Below, in pieces: positions 1 to 12,489 of a stretch of 64,000 nt of DNA (its first letter is position 1; each line of letters begins with the position of its first letter). The position numbers were made by a program, and so were the translations under genes. Under the pieces are notes generated by a model, which had not been told where the DNA came from, searched no databases, and saw only the letters and a list, made by a program, of their open reading frames with translations. The stretch lies in the NCBI GenBank assembly GCA_030704615.1, contig CM060731.1, positions 69,356,756-69,420,755 of the forward strand, given 5' to 3'. Origin of the DNA: Takakia lepidozioides (Eukaryota; Streptophyta; Takakiopsida; Takakiales; Takakiaceae).

Positions 1-408
1 ATCTCACCACTTGTTGGAAATACAACTTTGCTCTGTTAAAAAAATTGCGAGAACTGAAGATACAAGAAAGGTTCAGGCTCAAACTACACACCATCAAGAG
101 AACTGAAGGTCTAGACTCACTGAGAACCACATCTGTAACATGACCTGGCCAACCCATCATGACATGCTCACTAACTCCATAGACATGTATGCACAGTGCC
201 TAAATTGCACTGTACACATGAAAATTGGTGTGGATTCGACTGTGAATTCAACAAATGCAGACCAACAGCAGGTGTTTCTGTTAGCCAATAAACCTATACA
301 GCCATAACTGCAGTTTGCAAGAGTAGAATGTGATGTGGTTGCAAACAAACATATACTATAAGGTCGCTAACTAGTGAGCTGCTCTGTTTTCCATTGAGAT
401 GTGCTCAC

Positions 409-1138
409 CTTTTTTTGACCGGTTCTCACTGGAGAAGGTTCTCTGGGACCCTGCTTTCTGGACCAATGCCCTTCGCACGCTGGAGCTCTGACGGATGATC
501 CTCGACACCTCATGACTATGAATTAATCTTTTTGATAAACCAAACTTTTCTAACCCTGCTCTCCCATCAAATGGGCCCGAAATGCCAGGCCTGAGAAACC
601 CTAAGCTATGTAACAATCGCCTTGATGCAGTTTGTACTTGGTTGCCCGTTGACGACAGCCAGCGTATCTGTCCTAAACTATTGGCGTTCTTGTGCACATG
701 TGAGCCTACCAATGTTGTTGGATTGATCAAAGCCACCTGCAAACAGCAGCGATACAGGCAAAGGGACAGAGTAAAAATGCATGAATTCTTCGGAGCACTT
801 ATTCAAGCCTTCAAAGTCTCTAACAGATGTGAAATCATGACCGTAAACTTCCTGAGCCCAATATAAGAAAACCGGCAGACTTCGAAATGAAAAAAACTGC
901 CTTCACAATTGTACCATCGGTGTCCAGAAACAACACCAGAAAATCCTCAACTTCCCCACCACACATGAGTTTGGTATAATTCCAAGCTAAACAGGTCAGG
1001 TTGCCTCTGTTCGACGAAAGTAAATACGTTAGGATTAGGGTTTCGCAGACGCAGAAAGAGAGGCAGAGTGGAAAGCAGACAACTTACAAGATTGCGCCGG
1101 AGCCGGCGAGCCACGGCAGCTGACCGCTGCGATGACAT
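409..1138 (-). CDS. 5' exons of a gene with a mitochondrial-presequence-like N-terminus (partial)
   Basis: Two exons fit splice rules on the minus strand. Exon 1 (1138-1088) starts MSSQRSAAVARRLRRNL and ends at a GTAAGT donor. Exon 2 (667-409) opens in phase after ..GGACAG and ends at GTGAGC, encoding an Arg/Ser-rich stretch with LGFLRPGISGPFDGRAG and RTFSSENRSKK. The ~103 residues contain many Arg, Ser and Leu and only a few acidic residues, typical of mitochondrial transit peptides; a FSSE..KK end resembles the N-terminus of plant mitochondrial FtsH proteases, but that is only a suggestion. No third exon is visible in positions 1-408, so the gene continues beyond the window. Parts of its introns (about 225-345 and 690-795) recur at 5915-6130. 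Confidence 0.42.
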
Positions 1139-1545
1139 GAGAACACACTTGCTCTTTACCAATCCTCCACTCCCCCCTCTCTACCTCCCTTCTAGTCCCA
1201 AACCCCTCTTTCTTCCTTCACAGCACAACTTACCCCGCCTCTCTTGATCAAACTCATTACTCAGAGCTCATAACTCTGGCCCACGTCAGTTCACTCTTTC
1301 CCCTCCTCTCCTAAGCTCTTTGCCCATCACCGACCTTTCATTCTCTCTCACACACACAGAGCAAGATGTATATACGAGGAAGGAGCAAACCGAGCACAGG
1401 ATGGATGAACAGTGGATGTAGCCGTTTCTGTTACCGGATTTCTTAAATAGCTTAAATGTATTCAAGGATGGTTTTGCTGTACATACAACAGACTTGGTTT
1501 TCATCCCGTCTTTAGTGTGAGACGGCGCATTAGTAGGCCGTCACC

Positions 1546-2210
1546 CTGTCACGCGAGCTGGACAACCGATAGTTTGGAAGCCTCGCACCTACAGTTTGTG
1601 GTGCTGAAGAACTTGGCGGGGGAGGTCGATAGCATGCGAGTGAAGGAGACACAGAAGCCGATGGAGGAGATTCCGGAGGTTGAACAAGGCGAGGTTGAGA
1701 GATGCAACATGTCGGATAATGATGGGGAAGCCCAAAGGAAAAAAGTTGAAGATCTTGAAGAGAAACTAGCGGACTTGCAGTCCAAATATGAGTCTCTAGA
1801 AGTTTTTTAACCTGACGGTAAAGGAGCGGACAGCAAATATCGAACTTCAAGAGGCCAGGAAGGCAGCCATTGCGGTTACCTGTTGCCTCCCACTTTCTTA
1901 TTCCACCTTTCTTCTTCATTCAGTGACACACAATTTGATGTTTGCAACTGTTCTCATGAAATCGGCCTCTAAAACCGCCGCTTCTCTCAGTTTGAGATGC
2001 TTCAACCACTACCAAATGCTGTGGCCCTCGGGCACATTTCCCATCAAATCCATGCAGGATAAAATGCGTTCTGAAAGGTCAGAATCATCTTAAATTAGTA
2101 GTTAAGTCCCACTACCTCAGTGAGCTTTTCCAGTAGCCCTTCCTCCCTTGTGTTCCTTTCCCCATCCTCACCCCCTTCATGTTTGAAGGGTCAAACCTCA
2201 ATGAGAGGGA
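1546..2210 (+). pseudogene. FDM/IDN2-like relic, first fragment
   Basis: About 85 codons (1546-1806) match two exons of the neighbouring FDM-like copy: one with SLEASHLQFVVLKNLAGEV, the other with KKVEDLEEKLADLQSKYESL. The introns that separate them elsewhere are missing. After a TTTTTTAA stop the reading continues out of frame with the FDM signature (..VKER.AN.ELQEARKAAI), then follows the same intron sequence as at 4470-4800. FDM/IDN2 proteins bind dsRNA and act in RNA-directed DNA methylation; their zinc-finger-XS region is not visible here. It is a truncated relic, not a functional gene. Confidence 0.6.
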
Positions 2211-2339
2211 AATTGTCGCAAAATGGAATGGCGGTAGCCCTTGGTGTCAGAAGAATGTTCTTGTGTGGCCACAATAACATGAGCTTTGTGTTTCCTAGCT
2301 CTCAGACAGCGTTCTATGTTTTGTTGTCTCTTACATGTA

Positions 2340-5102
2340 AAGGTTTGGGATCTCAAATCTGTTGCCGACATGATGGAAGAGAAGGAGAGGATCAACAGCC
2401 AGCTTGTTCAGAATTTGGTAGAATCCGTGGGGAGGAAAAACGATCGTTTGGAAGCCTCGCATGAACAGTTTGTGGTGCTGAAGAACATCGTGGCGGAGGT
2501 CAATAACATGCGCGTGAAGGCCGAAGATGATATGCGCCAAATGGAGGAGAGACACAAGCAAGGTGTGCCTCTTCTATCGAAGAGTTTGTGTGACAAACAG
2601 TGAACCTGTGTATTTGTCATTTCGGGATCAGGGGTGGTGGTTTGTGAATGGACATGTAATCTGGACTTGGTATAGAAAGTCGTTTGTTCAGATGCTTAGG
2701 TCAGTTGTGTTATGGTTAAGCAGCTGAGTTTCCAAGCTGAGTTGAAGAGTATACGTCACTTGTCACATCATATGCAAACACTCCCTCTCCTGCCTTCACT
2801 CATTTCCCAGGCCCTTGATGGAAGAGTTTGGAGTTTGAAGTCTGTTGGTATTATTTTAAATAATGTATCATTTGATCAAATGTCGCACCTTACCTATTTT
2901 GACTTAAGTAGCCAGGGAAAAAGTAACCTTTGTGGTGTGCTAGTCTCTTCATACAGTCCTTGAAGAACTTCAAACCAAGGCACACAGGGATGCTGATGCT
3001 GAGCAACTCCAACAGTGCTAGCTCTCAGACAACGTTCTACATTTTGTTGTCTCTTACATGTAAACGCCGTCGGATATCTAAGCCCATGGATAGAATGTGC
3101 GTGCCTTCGGTTACTTCACTGAACATACTTTGGATAATCATATGACAGGCAAGAAGACAACTGGAGGAAGTGAGCAAACAGGCAAAAATGCATGCAGCAA
3201 GGCAGTATACCCAGCAAGAGAAGCAAAAGATGCTGATAAGAAAGCTCAAGGTCTGCCTCTCTCTGCCACTTGAACCCTTTGGGCATCCTTGGGATGTGAT
3301 AAATTTCGCGCATTGCACACATCATTTCCAGGAGTTGTGTAGGTTTGTTCCAAGTGATTCTACTTTGTCCATCGGCCATGGGGGGGCTTCTGTTGACATA
3401 ATGAAGGTTCTCTCTCTCTCTTTCTCTCTCATGGCACTAGACTGAAAATTTAAACTCTGGGCAGGGAGTTAACCGCTGAACAATAAACAGATGCAGAGAG
3501 GAAAGGGAGATTGTGAATGCCCAATGTGTGGAGTCTTGAAGACAATATCCATTCTCTGATACAATGTTTGGGGTATTCTCATCAAACCCACTTCAGGACC
3601 ATCAAGAACATAGCACTACAACTTTGTTTGCTAACTTTCAAAATATCAAGACTAAGCCTAAAGCCAGGGCCTTGTTGGGGTCTAATTGCTGGGCAGCTCA
3701 CTATGACTATGTCGAACCAAAACATCACAGTGATGGATGCGTAGCACCTGTAAATACAAGCCAGAAGCAGAGCTTGTTGTGTCAGCTCTTGTGATGGGCT
3801 TCAACCCGACCCGTAAGAGAGAGATGTGGGAGCGAGATATGAGGCAAATGGATGAGCTAATCCACCTTATCTGTTGACGCTGGCTATGTGTACGTTGTTG
3901 TAGTCCCCATGCATGGAGCCAGTCATGGATTCAATCCTTTAAACTATGAAACTCAGCTGGACATTGGTAAAGCAGTCAAACCCCTCCTCCTTCGCTGACT
4001 ACTTGCGCAACATGGACCAACTTATGTTGACTCCTGAAATTGAGACATGATACCATCAGAATGTATGAGGTTAGTCCTCTCTGGCCCTAACACACATGTC
4101 ACTGATTTGGCTGCCATTACACTTCCAGCCATGCTATGTCGAGGATTGGGTTGATTTTAGCCCTCAGTGATTGAGAGGGAGTGACATGGTGTGGACTTGA
4201 GGGAGCAAATTCTGAGCATGTGAATTACATTGCAGAGAAAGAGCAAGAAGCTCGAGATGGAGGTACAGGAGCAAAAGAAGTTGTTGGCTTTCAAGCAACA
4301 GCTAGAACTGGAGGGGCATGTCCAAAGGGAAAAAGTTGCAGATCTCGAAGAGAAACTAGCTGACTTGCAGTCAGAGTATGAGTCTTCAGAAGCTTTGGTC
4401 TCTAACCTGACGGTAAAGGAGCGGGCAGCAAATGACGAACTTCAAGAGGCCCGAAAGGCAGCCATTATGGTAACCTCCCACTTTCTTCTTGTTCCACCTT
4501 GCCACTCCTAGTCTTTGTCAGAAGGCTCCTCTTCATTCAGAGTTTGCAACAGTCTCTCACAGCGCATGAAAATGGCCTCTAAAACCGCTGCTTCTCTCAG
4601 TTTGAGATGTTTCAACCACTACCAAAAGCTGTGAACCTCGGGCACATTTCCCATCAAATCCATGCAGGATGAAATGCATTCTGAAAGGTCACAATCGACT
4701 CATTTTACTACTAAGTCCCACCACCTCAGTGAGCGTTTCATGATGACAATAGCCCTTCCTCCCTTGTCACCGCTTCATATTTGAAGGGTCAAAACGAGAG
4801 GGAAAATATGGCAAAAAAGGAATGTGTTGTTGAAAGCAGTCACATGGTAATATTGGGGGGGGGGTGGTATTTGTTGTCCTTCAGGTTTTGAGGAAATACG
4901 GTCCCCTATCTAAATTGGGTATCAAGCTTGCTGGGGAAATGAACAAGCAGCCTTGGGAAGCTGCCTGTAAGGAAAGGTACAAATATGACAGCGAAGGATG
5001 GGAAATGAGAATGGCTACTTCAATCTCCAACTGGGAGCTCCTCTTGAAAGACCACAATTTCCGGCCGTTGAAGTGTGTGGAAGTCAGACCTGATGTTTTC
5101 AA
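2340..5102 (+). pseudogene. FDM/IDN2-like gene remnant (coiled coil and start of XH domain)
   Basis: Four exon-like blocks in order: ~2343-2565 (MMEEKERINSQLVQNLVES and ..EASHEQFVVLKNIVAEV, coiled coil), ~3148-3250 (RQLEEVSKQAKMHAARQYTQ), ~4222-4467 (EEKLADLQSEYESSEALV and the family hallmark VKERAANDELQEARKAAI), and 4885-5102 (XH domain start, GPLSKLGIKLAGEMNKQPW then ACKERY and NWELLLKD). FDM/IDN2 proteins pair through coiled coil and XH and support AGO4/Pol V-dependent DNA methylation. The N-terminal zinc finger and XS domain are absent, and the C-terminal XH exon expected near 5.8 kb is missing. A LINE fragment sits in the intron at 3.4-3.8 kb. The surviving exons are open, so a truncated transcript is possible, but I read it as a decayed tandem copy. 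A poly-G run at ~4855-4864 precedes the XH exon. Confidence 0.62.
3405..3780 (+). mobile_element. LINE 3'-end fragment preceded by a CT repeat
   Basis: From ~3432 the sequence matches the 3' part of the LINE at 10381-10720 (GGCACTAGACTGAA, then the CCHC-like tail motif CPMCG..DN.H), with indels that break the frame. It begins directly after a (CT)n-rich tract at ~3405-3430, as do the fragments in the MAP kinase intron. It lies in an intron of the FDM-like relic and has no promoter or RT domain. Confidence 0.7.
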
Positions 5103-5915
5103 GGTGTGCTTTACTGTGTGTGCCGATGCTTCCCTTTTTGAGTTGGAGTTCTTTGGACTATATATACCTGTCACTTTGTCGATGTAATAGATAACTATTG
5201 CTGGCACTCTCTCCTCTTTCTCTCCTTTTCTTTGTTCCTCTCCCTTTTTCTCGGACAGTGTGACCAGCACTGCACAGTCACATTTGTCTCCAGCTAGTGG
5301 GCTATAGCAGCATAGCTGAAATCAACATCCTACTTGCAGGTATGAAGTCAATCCAGTGTGTACATCAGTGAGTGATACACTTTTTTATAACCAGCTTTGT
5401 CACTGGCTGTTTGGGAAATGATTTTCCCTTTGTACGGTTATTCAATAAATCTCACACCTTTGTGGTCGAACCCCAAACCTGCTCCAGGATGGTGGATTAA
5501 TCCTTCTGATGGACCAAAGCCGTCAAGGGTGTGTCACCAGCATTTGCAGGGACAGGTCAATAAGTAAATTCTCTCATGGGTGCTGGCACCTTCTGAGTGT
5601 TAGATCTTTCTCATCTGCTTTCATTGCCCCCTTAAACCAAGACTTAGTAAATTCTTTACTGGATTGTGTTTAGAGCTATGAATCTGGGCTGAGTTTTATA
5701 CCTTATGGTCCCAAATGCGAAACTGACTCCAAAAATGTGGATTGATCTTGGAGACTATGCCTCAAGTGTACATCAGAGAAGCATGAGTGGATTATTTCTG
5801 TAGGTGTGCTCCCACACTTTGCTCCTTTTAGTTTTCAACTTTTAAACCAGGTGCTGGTTCTGTGACGAATTTAACTGAAGCTAGAGGAAGGTCCTAGTTT
5901 TGTTGTACATATTGG
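5102..5915 (+). other. Intron and 3' flank of FDM-like copy; no coding sequence
   Basis: This stretch is homologous to 17021-17760 (introns before the last XH exon in the third copy), including the lines around 5640-5860 that match 17510-17750. The final XH exon itself is not present. I see no other gene here. Confidence 0.6.
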
Positions 5916-6239
5916 TGTGGCTTTGTGTGTGAATTCAACAAATGCAGACCAACAACAGGCGCTTCCCTATGTAGGCAATAAACCTAAGCGGCCACAACTG
6001 CAGTTTGCAAGAGTAGAATGTGCTGTGGTTCTTGTGCACATGTGAGCCTACGGATGTTGTGGGATATCAAATCCACCTGCAAAACAGTCGCGATATTACA
6101 GACAAAGGGACAGTAAAATTGCAGGAATTCTTAAATGTTTTTCTTAAATGTTTCTCCTCCTTCAAAAGAGAGAAAATATTCAGAGAGATGTCTCCCTTTG
6201 CTGGGGGCACATGCATTGATGCACATGACTTCAGGCTAT

Positions 6240-7480
6240 CAATCTGCAAGTTTGTTGTCTAAGCAGTAAGTCCAGGAGGGAGGGAGGAAGGCGGGGCCAC
6301 TGTAAAGTACAGCACCCTTGCAGCAATTGATCCCAGCAACGTCAGTATGGAACTGCCATAGCTCAATTCTATCAGAGCCCACCACATACCATCTGCCTAG
6401 ATTGAGTTTTACTCCAGCTGGTCCCAGATTGAATATTAACAGTGATCGGATAGACCAAGTTGTAAGCCTTCCCGAGGGAGCGTGTCTCATCCAAAACTGC
6501 AAACTGTTAAGACTCTTCGAACCTGTTATTCAAAGCAAGTCGCTCGCTGACGCGAAGAAAAAATTAGGCGAGATGCAAAGCGTGACCCCTGCAATGATGA
6601 GAGACACCCCAACAAGTGTTTCCACGCCGCGCATCTTTTCTCCCAGATTCGTCACCGGCACCGCTATAGTGATGGGGCTATCGCCCAGCTTCATAACGAA
6701 GAGAACCGACATCGACAGATTCAAAAGAAAAGGAAGAGAGTACTCCCAAACGCAAAGTAGATGCAACCACCTTTGCAAGAAACTCCATAACCACGACAAG
6801 ATGTGGACTTGAGGGCTAGGGCTCGGGTGCGATTCTGTTCTCTTCCGCTGTTTTGCTTCTGCAATCCGCTTGATCAGCGCAGTTGTGATCCCAACAGTGT
6901 CCCAATTGCGTAAAGACCCGGCCAGGATTTTTTAGTTAGAGAGAATTTTCACGCCAGGTGAGCATGGCACTTTACGCCGCGTAAGGTTCCTGCTCTTGTG
7001 AGCCGTCCGATTTAGATGATCCCAGCCGTCGATGGTAGAGGAAATCCTTGGCTGTCTTTACGCCGGGTAAGGCCCCGTCCTGGGGCCTTACCCTATACGT
7101 AAGAACCTAGCTAGTGTAGTTTGGGTGGGCTTTAAATAGCATAAAATCCTGTTACGCCGTGGAGCCCATGGGCTCGGGCCGTAATCTCAGATTACGGGCA
7201 GATAGCCAGGTAATTTTCTTTTCACACAGTCTACATTGCAGTTTTTACGTGAGTTAAAGTCCTGTAACTCGGGCTTTAATGCGAATCAAGATTCCACGCC
7301 CTCGGGGCTATGGAATCTTGAATCGCGTAAAGCCCTCGCTGCAGGACTTTACCTAATACTAAAAGCCATGGAACCACAGCCATTTCGGGTGATCGGTACA
7401 ACTGTACGTAAACGCATGTGGCAAAGACTACAGTCGCAATGCTCACATAAACCTCATACTATCTACGATGATAAGAAGAA
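6240..7480 (-). pseudogene. TMEM234-like pseudogene, interrupted by a hairpin-rich insertion
   Basis: Antisense 6533-6800 encodes the C-terminal half of the TMEM234-like protein (PITIAVPVTN..LGEKMRGVETLVGVSLI) with an in-frame 39-bp-scale loss (ATTFAVTAVAGAL missing) relative to the intact copy at 19043-19495. The N-terminal half at 6800-6905 lacks ~10 bases and is out of frame. The coding sequence then stops at ~6910, where about 445 bp of foreign DNA is inserted, and the 5' end resumes at 7354-7465. The sequence downstream of the stop also matches the intact copy (6140-6530 with 18655-19040). Confidence 0.75.
6911..7353. mobile_element. Hairpin-rich non-autonomous insertion (foldback/MITE-like)
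   Basis: Comparison with the uninterrupted copies at 15820 and 19470 defines the insertion. Its ends are near-inverted (GTAAAGACC at the left, GGACTTTAC at the right). Inside are several strong inverted repeats: GTAAGGCCCC with GGGGCCTTAC near 7055-7095, CCGTAATCT with AGATTACGG near 7180-7197, and a terminal hairpin at 7252-7353 with ~42-base arms and a 14-base loop. It has no coding capacity. A clear target duplication is not visible. Confidence 0.6.
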
Positions 7481-7509
7481 TGGTTGCGAAACGCTTTGCA
7501 ACGAGTATC

Positions 7510-7676
7510 TAGTTGTCAACACCAGACTGGTATGGTCTTTGCTAAGCGTACGCGAAGCCTGGCAATGGTATCGCCCTGGGTATGTAGAATTTAGGACCAG
7601 GCTGGTCTGGTTCCTGATACCAGGTTTGATACTGGGGTCTGATACCCATACCAGACCAACACTGGTTAAAGGCTCC
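7510..7676. repeat. Small MITE-like repeat rich in GGTAT/ATACC
   Basis: The segment is bounded by CACCAGACTGGTATGG at the left and CCATACCAGACCAACACTGG at the right, which are partly inverted copies. The right end matches the ends of larger repeats at 12728-13592 and ~40270. No coding capacity. Confidence 0.4.
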
Positions 7677-8189
7677 AATTACATTTTATTTAGAATTATT
7701 CATGGGGTGGATGTATTTTTGAAAAACACGTGTCAAGCAGGGTGTAAGCATGGTAGAGGTAGGCCAAAAATACTGTCACATAGGAGTTTTCATAGAAATT
7801 TTGGTTACCGTCGATCCAGTTCAAAGTAAGTGAAGTTCTCGATCTGTTTTAATTTTGTATTCCCTACCCAACGTCTCTTTTTTCGTCCCTTGAATCATCA
7901 TGAGTACCAGCCCCCATGTGTAATATCTAGTAGCTTTGGAGCAATGCTGTAATCATCTTTATGTTTTTACCATGATGTAGATGCAGCCAGCCTACTAATT
8001 AACACCCAGTTCCACGTAATCGGAATGAATGAGCATAAATAAATGGAAAATGTCTGTTTGTCGTTCTCTTTTGGAGAAAAGACGCGTATCGCAGAGTTCT
8101 TGAGAAATAGACCACCAAAACAGAAAAAAAAACGTGCAACTTCCCGAATAGTCACGTAGGCTAGTACCCTTCTCATGCTCGGAACTACT

Positions 8190-10855
8190 CGCATTGAAGG
8201 TGCCCAGTCAGATCTTGGCCATATTCTTGTTTTCTCTTGTTTGAGGAAACTAATTGTCTGCGGTAGAGCTGTTAATTGGTGGACCAATGAGATTAAACTC
8301 AAGATAGCTGAGAGACGAGTCCTTTATAAAGAGTGCTGCAATTTGAAAACCAACAAAGAATTGTGGGCGAGGTACTACCAGATCCGTAAAGATATCAATC
8401 TGCTTGTAAGGGCTCAGAAGAAATTATACTGGGACAAGTTATACAGTGAAATAAACTCAAAACACCATGGTGGTAATGACAAGAGATTCTGGTTGGCCCT
8501 TCAATGCTTGTACAAGCCGAAAAGCTGTCAACAAGTACAAGCGCTGAAGACTACTAAGGGTGCAGTGGTAACTTCATTGGTTGACATTGTCAAAACCTTT
8601 GAAACCCACTACAATATCCTTGGCAGAACTTCTAGGTCTAACAGTGAGGGGTCCTCTGATGAATGGAAGGACATAGTTGGTAAAACCGTTCCTATGATTC
8701 AAAACAGCCCTAATGAACTGGAGTATATTTCAAAATCCTACAACGCTCCCATTAGTTCTTCTGAGATTGTGGAAGCAATTGAACATCTAAATGGATATAA
8801 AGCAGGTGGTCCTGATGGCATAGTCAGCGAGCTTATCAAGCACAGTGGCGATCCCATGATAGAGGCCCTAGTTCTCCTCTTAAACCTTATCTGGAAGACT
8901 GAAATGATCCCCTTTCGCTGGCAAGAGGGGGTCATTGTCAATCTATATAAGAAGGGTGATAGAGAAGACCTGGGGAACTATCGTGGCATCACGCTCCTCA
9001 ATGCTGTTGACAAGATATTTTGTAGAGTTATAAGTACTCGTCTCGAGGTTGATCTGGAATCTAGAGGTTGTTTTCACGAAGGCCAAGTTGGCTTTCGGCG
9101 AAACAGGGGCTGTGTGGACCATATCTTCACTCTAAGCCAGATTATCCAAGGATGGAAAAAAGAAAGGAAACCCACTTATGTTTTTTCTTGGATGTCAAAA
9201 AGGCTTATGACACAGTGTGGAGAGATGGTCTATGGCTCCGCCTCTGGTCTTGCGGAATCAAGGGAAAAATGTGGAGGGTTGTCCATAACTTGTATGCCAC
9301 ACCAAAAGCTGTGTCACTGTTAATGGACAGAAGTCTAACTTCTTTGACATAGACCAAGGTGTAGCTCAAGGATGTATGCTCTCCCCTCTGCTCTTCAATG
9401 TTTTCATCAATCAGCTCCTCGAGGATGTGGAACGTGAGGGATTTGGGTTAAGGGTGGGTGATGCCACCATTCCAGCCCTTATGTTTGCGGATGACTTCGC
9501 AAGCATAGAGGCATAGGGGAGACTCCTTCCAATCTCCAGGAATTGATTGATTGCACGAAGAGATACTTTGATCGTGCTTTGATCTTTGGGGGCTAGAGGC
9601 TAATGTCAGTAAATGTGCTGTGGTGGCATTCAACGACAGAGGAGAGGGAGGAAGTGATCTCAAGTGGCAGTGGGGTAGCCAAGAGATCCCAGTCCTCCCT
9701 TCCTACACATACCTGGGCGTTGAGTTTTCCTCCAACTGTAACTGGGATACACACATCCAAAAAGTTGTTCAAACTGGAAAGGGCAAAGCGCTGAGTCTCA
9801 CTAAATTTTTTCACTGCAGAGGGATTAACTCTAAGGTTAAGAAAACCTTACTTTGCCGCGTTATTAGACCTGCCTTGGAGTACGGATATGCTATATGGGT
9901 TGATAACTCCAACCAGGCTAAGTCTCTAGAATCCATTCAAGTGGGGGTGCTTTAAGGAGTGCATGTCAGCATGCTCCAAAATAGCCAATGTGGCTGTTCG
10001 GGGTGAGTTTGGCATCCCTTCCTTAAGCTCCCGACGAGATGAATTCAATGTCAGATGGTGGGTCAGTTGCAACACATGTCCAACACCAGATACCCTAAGT
10101 TAATTGACTCTATATCTTGGAAACAGGACCGCCCTGTCAAACAGGCTAAGTCCTGGCAGAAGAGAGTAGAAGAGATTCTCAAGGATCTGAATATGGACCC
10201 GCAAGTTTTGACCTTGCTGGATAAATCTGACTTAGAGACTGTAGTGTCCAAAGCCATGTCTGTTACCAACAAATTGTCTGATGCAAATGAAGTTAGGCAG
10301 AAAACTTCCCTGAACCTGTTTCCAGTCTGTGACATGGGGGAGGATATCATGGATGACCTCAAGGGTCTACCCACTCTCGGCACTAGACTGAAATTTAAAC
10401 TCAGGGCAGGAAGCCTACCTTTGAATAGTAAACAAAAGCAGAGAGGAAAGGGAGAGTGCAATTGCCCGTTGTGTGGGCAACCCGAAGACAATATTCATTT
10501 TCTGATTCACTGTCCGGGGTTCTCTCACCAGAGAGAAGCTCTCCTCCAATCTATCAAGAGAATTGTGCATGTACCTCTGTTAACCAACTTTGAAAGTCTC
10601 GAGGCTGAGCCAAAAGCCTAGGCCCTTCTGAGGCTAGGTTTTGGGCAAATCACACACAACAGATTGAGGCTTGTGTGAAGGGATTTCTAGAGGATATCTA
10701 GAAAACCCGAATTAATTCTATTTATAAAGGTAAGTCTTACTACCAATGTCAACCCCTGACGGAGGTAGGTTCTGTCCCTTTGGTTTCTGCTCAAACTGGG
10801 CTTGGGGTCAATGGCCACAAGGCTACGGCAAACAACGTCTTATGAGTACATTCTC
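8190..10855 (+). mobile_element. LINE (non-LTR retrotransposon), 5'-truncated, frameshifted ORF2
   Basis: An open frame from ~8230 carries the linker and RT motifs (KAGGPDGIVSELIKHSGD, LYKKGDREDLGNYRGITLL, GFRRNRG). It shifts frame near 9180 to DVKKAYDTVW, again to GVAQGCMLSPLLFNVFIN, and then the catalytic FADD at 9481-9501. Downstream are YLGVEFSSNCNWD (9707-9747), a long linker, and the terminal CNCPLCGQPEDN..H..C zinc motif near 10460-10512. A CAG-to-TAG stop follows LEAEPKA. The APE endonuclease is not recognisable, so the copy is 5'-truncated. The last element bases are GAGTACATTCTCT at ~10840-10855; other copies continue into (CT)n. It inserted between two segmental copies of the FDM-TMEM234 unit. 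The clade is not resolved. Confidence 0.85.
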
Positions 10856-11397
10856 TTGTTTGACAGGCTCTTTGAGCTCTCGGCTGCAATCACACTGTGT
10901 TGTGCGAGAACACGTTACATATTGGAATCTTTGATGATCGTCTATGACCTCTGTTTAGCCACCTCTCATCTTTTTATATTCTTGAATGTTTGCAGTGGAT
11001 TATTGAGAGTGCGTTAGGACTGTGGATACACTCAAATTGAACTTTGAATCCATCACATTCTCTTGGATGTTGTTCATTGAAGTCGTCATGACTAGGAAGG
11101 CGGAGCCACTCGAAGCCATAGCATATTTTGTAGTATAATAATTGTAAAGAAAGGTGGCAACGTCTTGGTGACCCATGATACGTGACTACTCCACGGCCTA
11201 TGGTTTTGGGAATTAAAACCTCGTACCATATCACCGAGACGTTGACGCTTTTTTCTTATAATTGTTGTACCATACCCACCAAGATAAAGAAATTTCATGT
11301 AAACGTCAAAGTCACGGAGGAGAATAGAATAGATGTAGATGCCCGCCCATTTATTTTTTTCCATAAATTTATCAAGTAGTAATATATCCAATCATTA
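10856..11397. other. No gene recognised
   Basis: Short open frames only, in overlapping antisense pairs without recognisable motifs or splice structure. I assign nothing here. Confidence 0.4.
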
Positions 11398-11660
11398 TTG
11401 ATATTTCTCCCATCGAGGCTCCAATCACTGTCCCATGAAAGCCCACTTTGCTATTTTTTTGCAAATTTCTACCGACCCAAAGTACTGGAAATTCGACATC
11501 TCCCACACCGCAGGTCCACAAATCATCCGGTACATCCCTCCTCATCGAGGGTTTTCCAACGGTACCAAGCACCAGGGCTGGGGCCTCGCGGTTTGGGACA
11601 TCTCAACGCTACAAAACAAAACAAAACAAACAAACAAACAAACCATCTCCCTGTAGATAT
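11398..11660 (+). repeat. ~210 bp dispersed repeat, copy 1, ending in a CAAAA-type tail
   Basis: This sequence (AAAGCCCACTTTGCTATTTTTTGCAAATTTC.. in outline, through CCTCATCGAGG, CACCAGG.CTGG) recurs at 14430-14665. Both copies end in a run of CAAAA/CAAA units, here ~11612-11643. That tail in the same position in both copies suggests a retroposed SINE-like sequence. No pol III boxes were seen. Confidence 0.55.
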
Positions 11661-11817
11661 TGATGTTGAGCTTTTTAGTAAAACAAATAAAAAATAAATT
11701 ACGTGTGATTTGAGATAAAGAATTATTTTAAATTCATAAAGGCATATTCAATGGAAAATCGTTAGAATACTTCTAGAAATGATTTGGTTTTGTTGTGAGC
11801 ATGTTTCAATTTATACT

Positions 11818-12262
11818 AGGGTAGCCTGCACATGTTGTTGGACCAAGTGTTCAGCGTCATCTAAGACCAACCGTAAGAACTTCTATGTATCCCAGTGCCT
11901 CTCCTACGTCGAGGCCCAAGTGCGATATCTAGGGTAGCCTGTGCCTTTGGCCAATGTGTGAAGAATGGAAATCTAAGACCAAGTTCAATTTCCTTAATAT
12001 CCCAGTGCATCTCCTATGTTGAGGCCCAAATGCAACCTCTAGGGTAGCTTGTGTCGTTGGCCCAAGTGTCTAGTGTCATCTAAGCCCAAGTGCAAAATCT
12101 CATACGTATCCAACTGCGTCTCCTATGTTGAGGCCCAAGTGCGACGTGTAGGGTAGCATGTGTCGTTGGCCTATCTGTGAAGAATTGAAATCTAAGCCCA
12201 AGTACAATCTTCTATGTTTCCAAGTGCTTCTCCTACGTAGAAGCCCAAGTGTGACCTCTAAT
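11818..12262. repeat. Tandem repeat, 4 copies of ~110 bp
   Basis: Units start at 11818, 11931, 12041 and 12150, each opening with AGGGTAGC and containing a conserved CTCCTA.GT.GAGGCCCAA block near the end. Spacing is 113, 110 and 109 bp. Divergence between units is obvious by eye. A partial echo (GTGCGTCTCCTATTGAGGC) occurs near 14303. Confidence 0.8.
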
Positions 12263-12489
12263 GTCATTCCAACACTTAATTTTGTAACTTAGCTGAATTT
12301 TCAGCGACCAAAATTCTCGGCCCGTAGGTCCAAATTTTGTGAAACCAAGTCGGTCGGTCGTTGGCCAAAGTGTCCGATGTCATCTACGTCCTTTGGCCCA
12401 TGTGTGAAGAATGAAATTGATATTCTAAAATGAAGTTGGATGACAAAGACTGTATGGTACATGTTTGGGCTAATGTTTAAAGAATATTG

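Noticed and set aside
7236-7829. 197-codon open frame as a gene
   Set aside because: It is a chance frame running through the hairpin insertion, the duplicated TMEM234 5' region and the GGTAT repeat.
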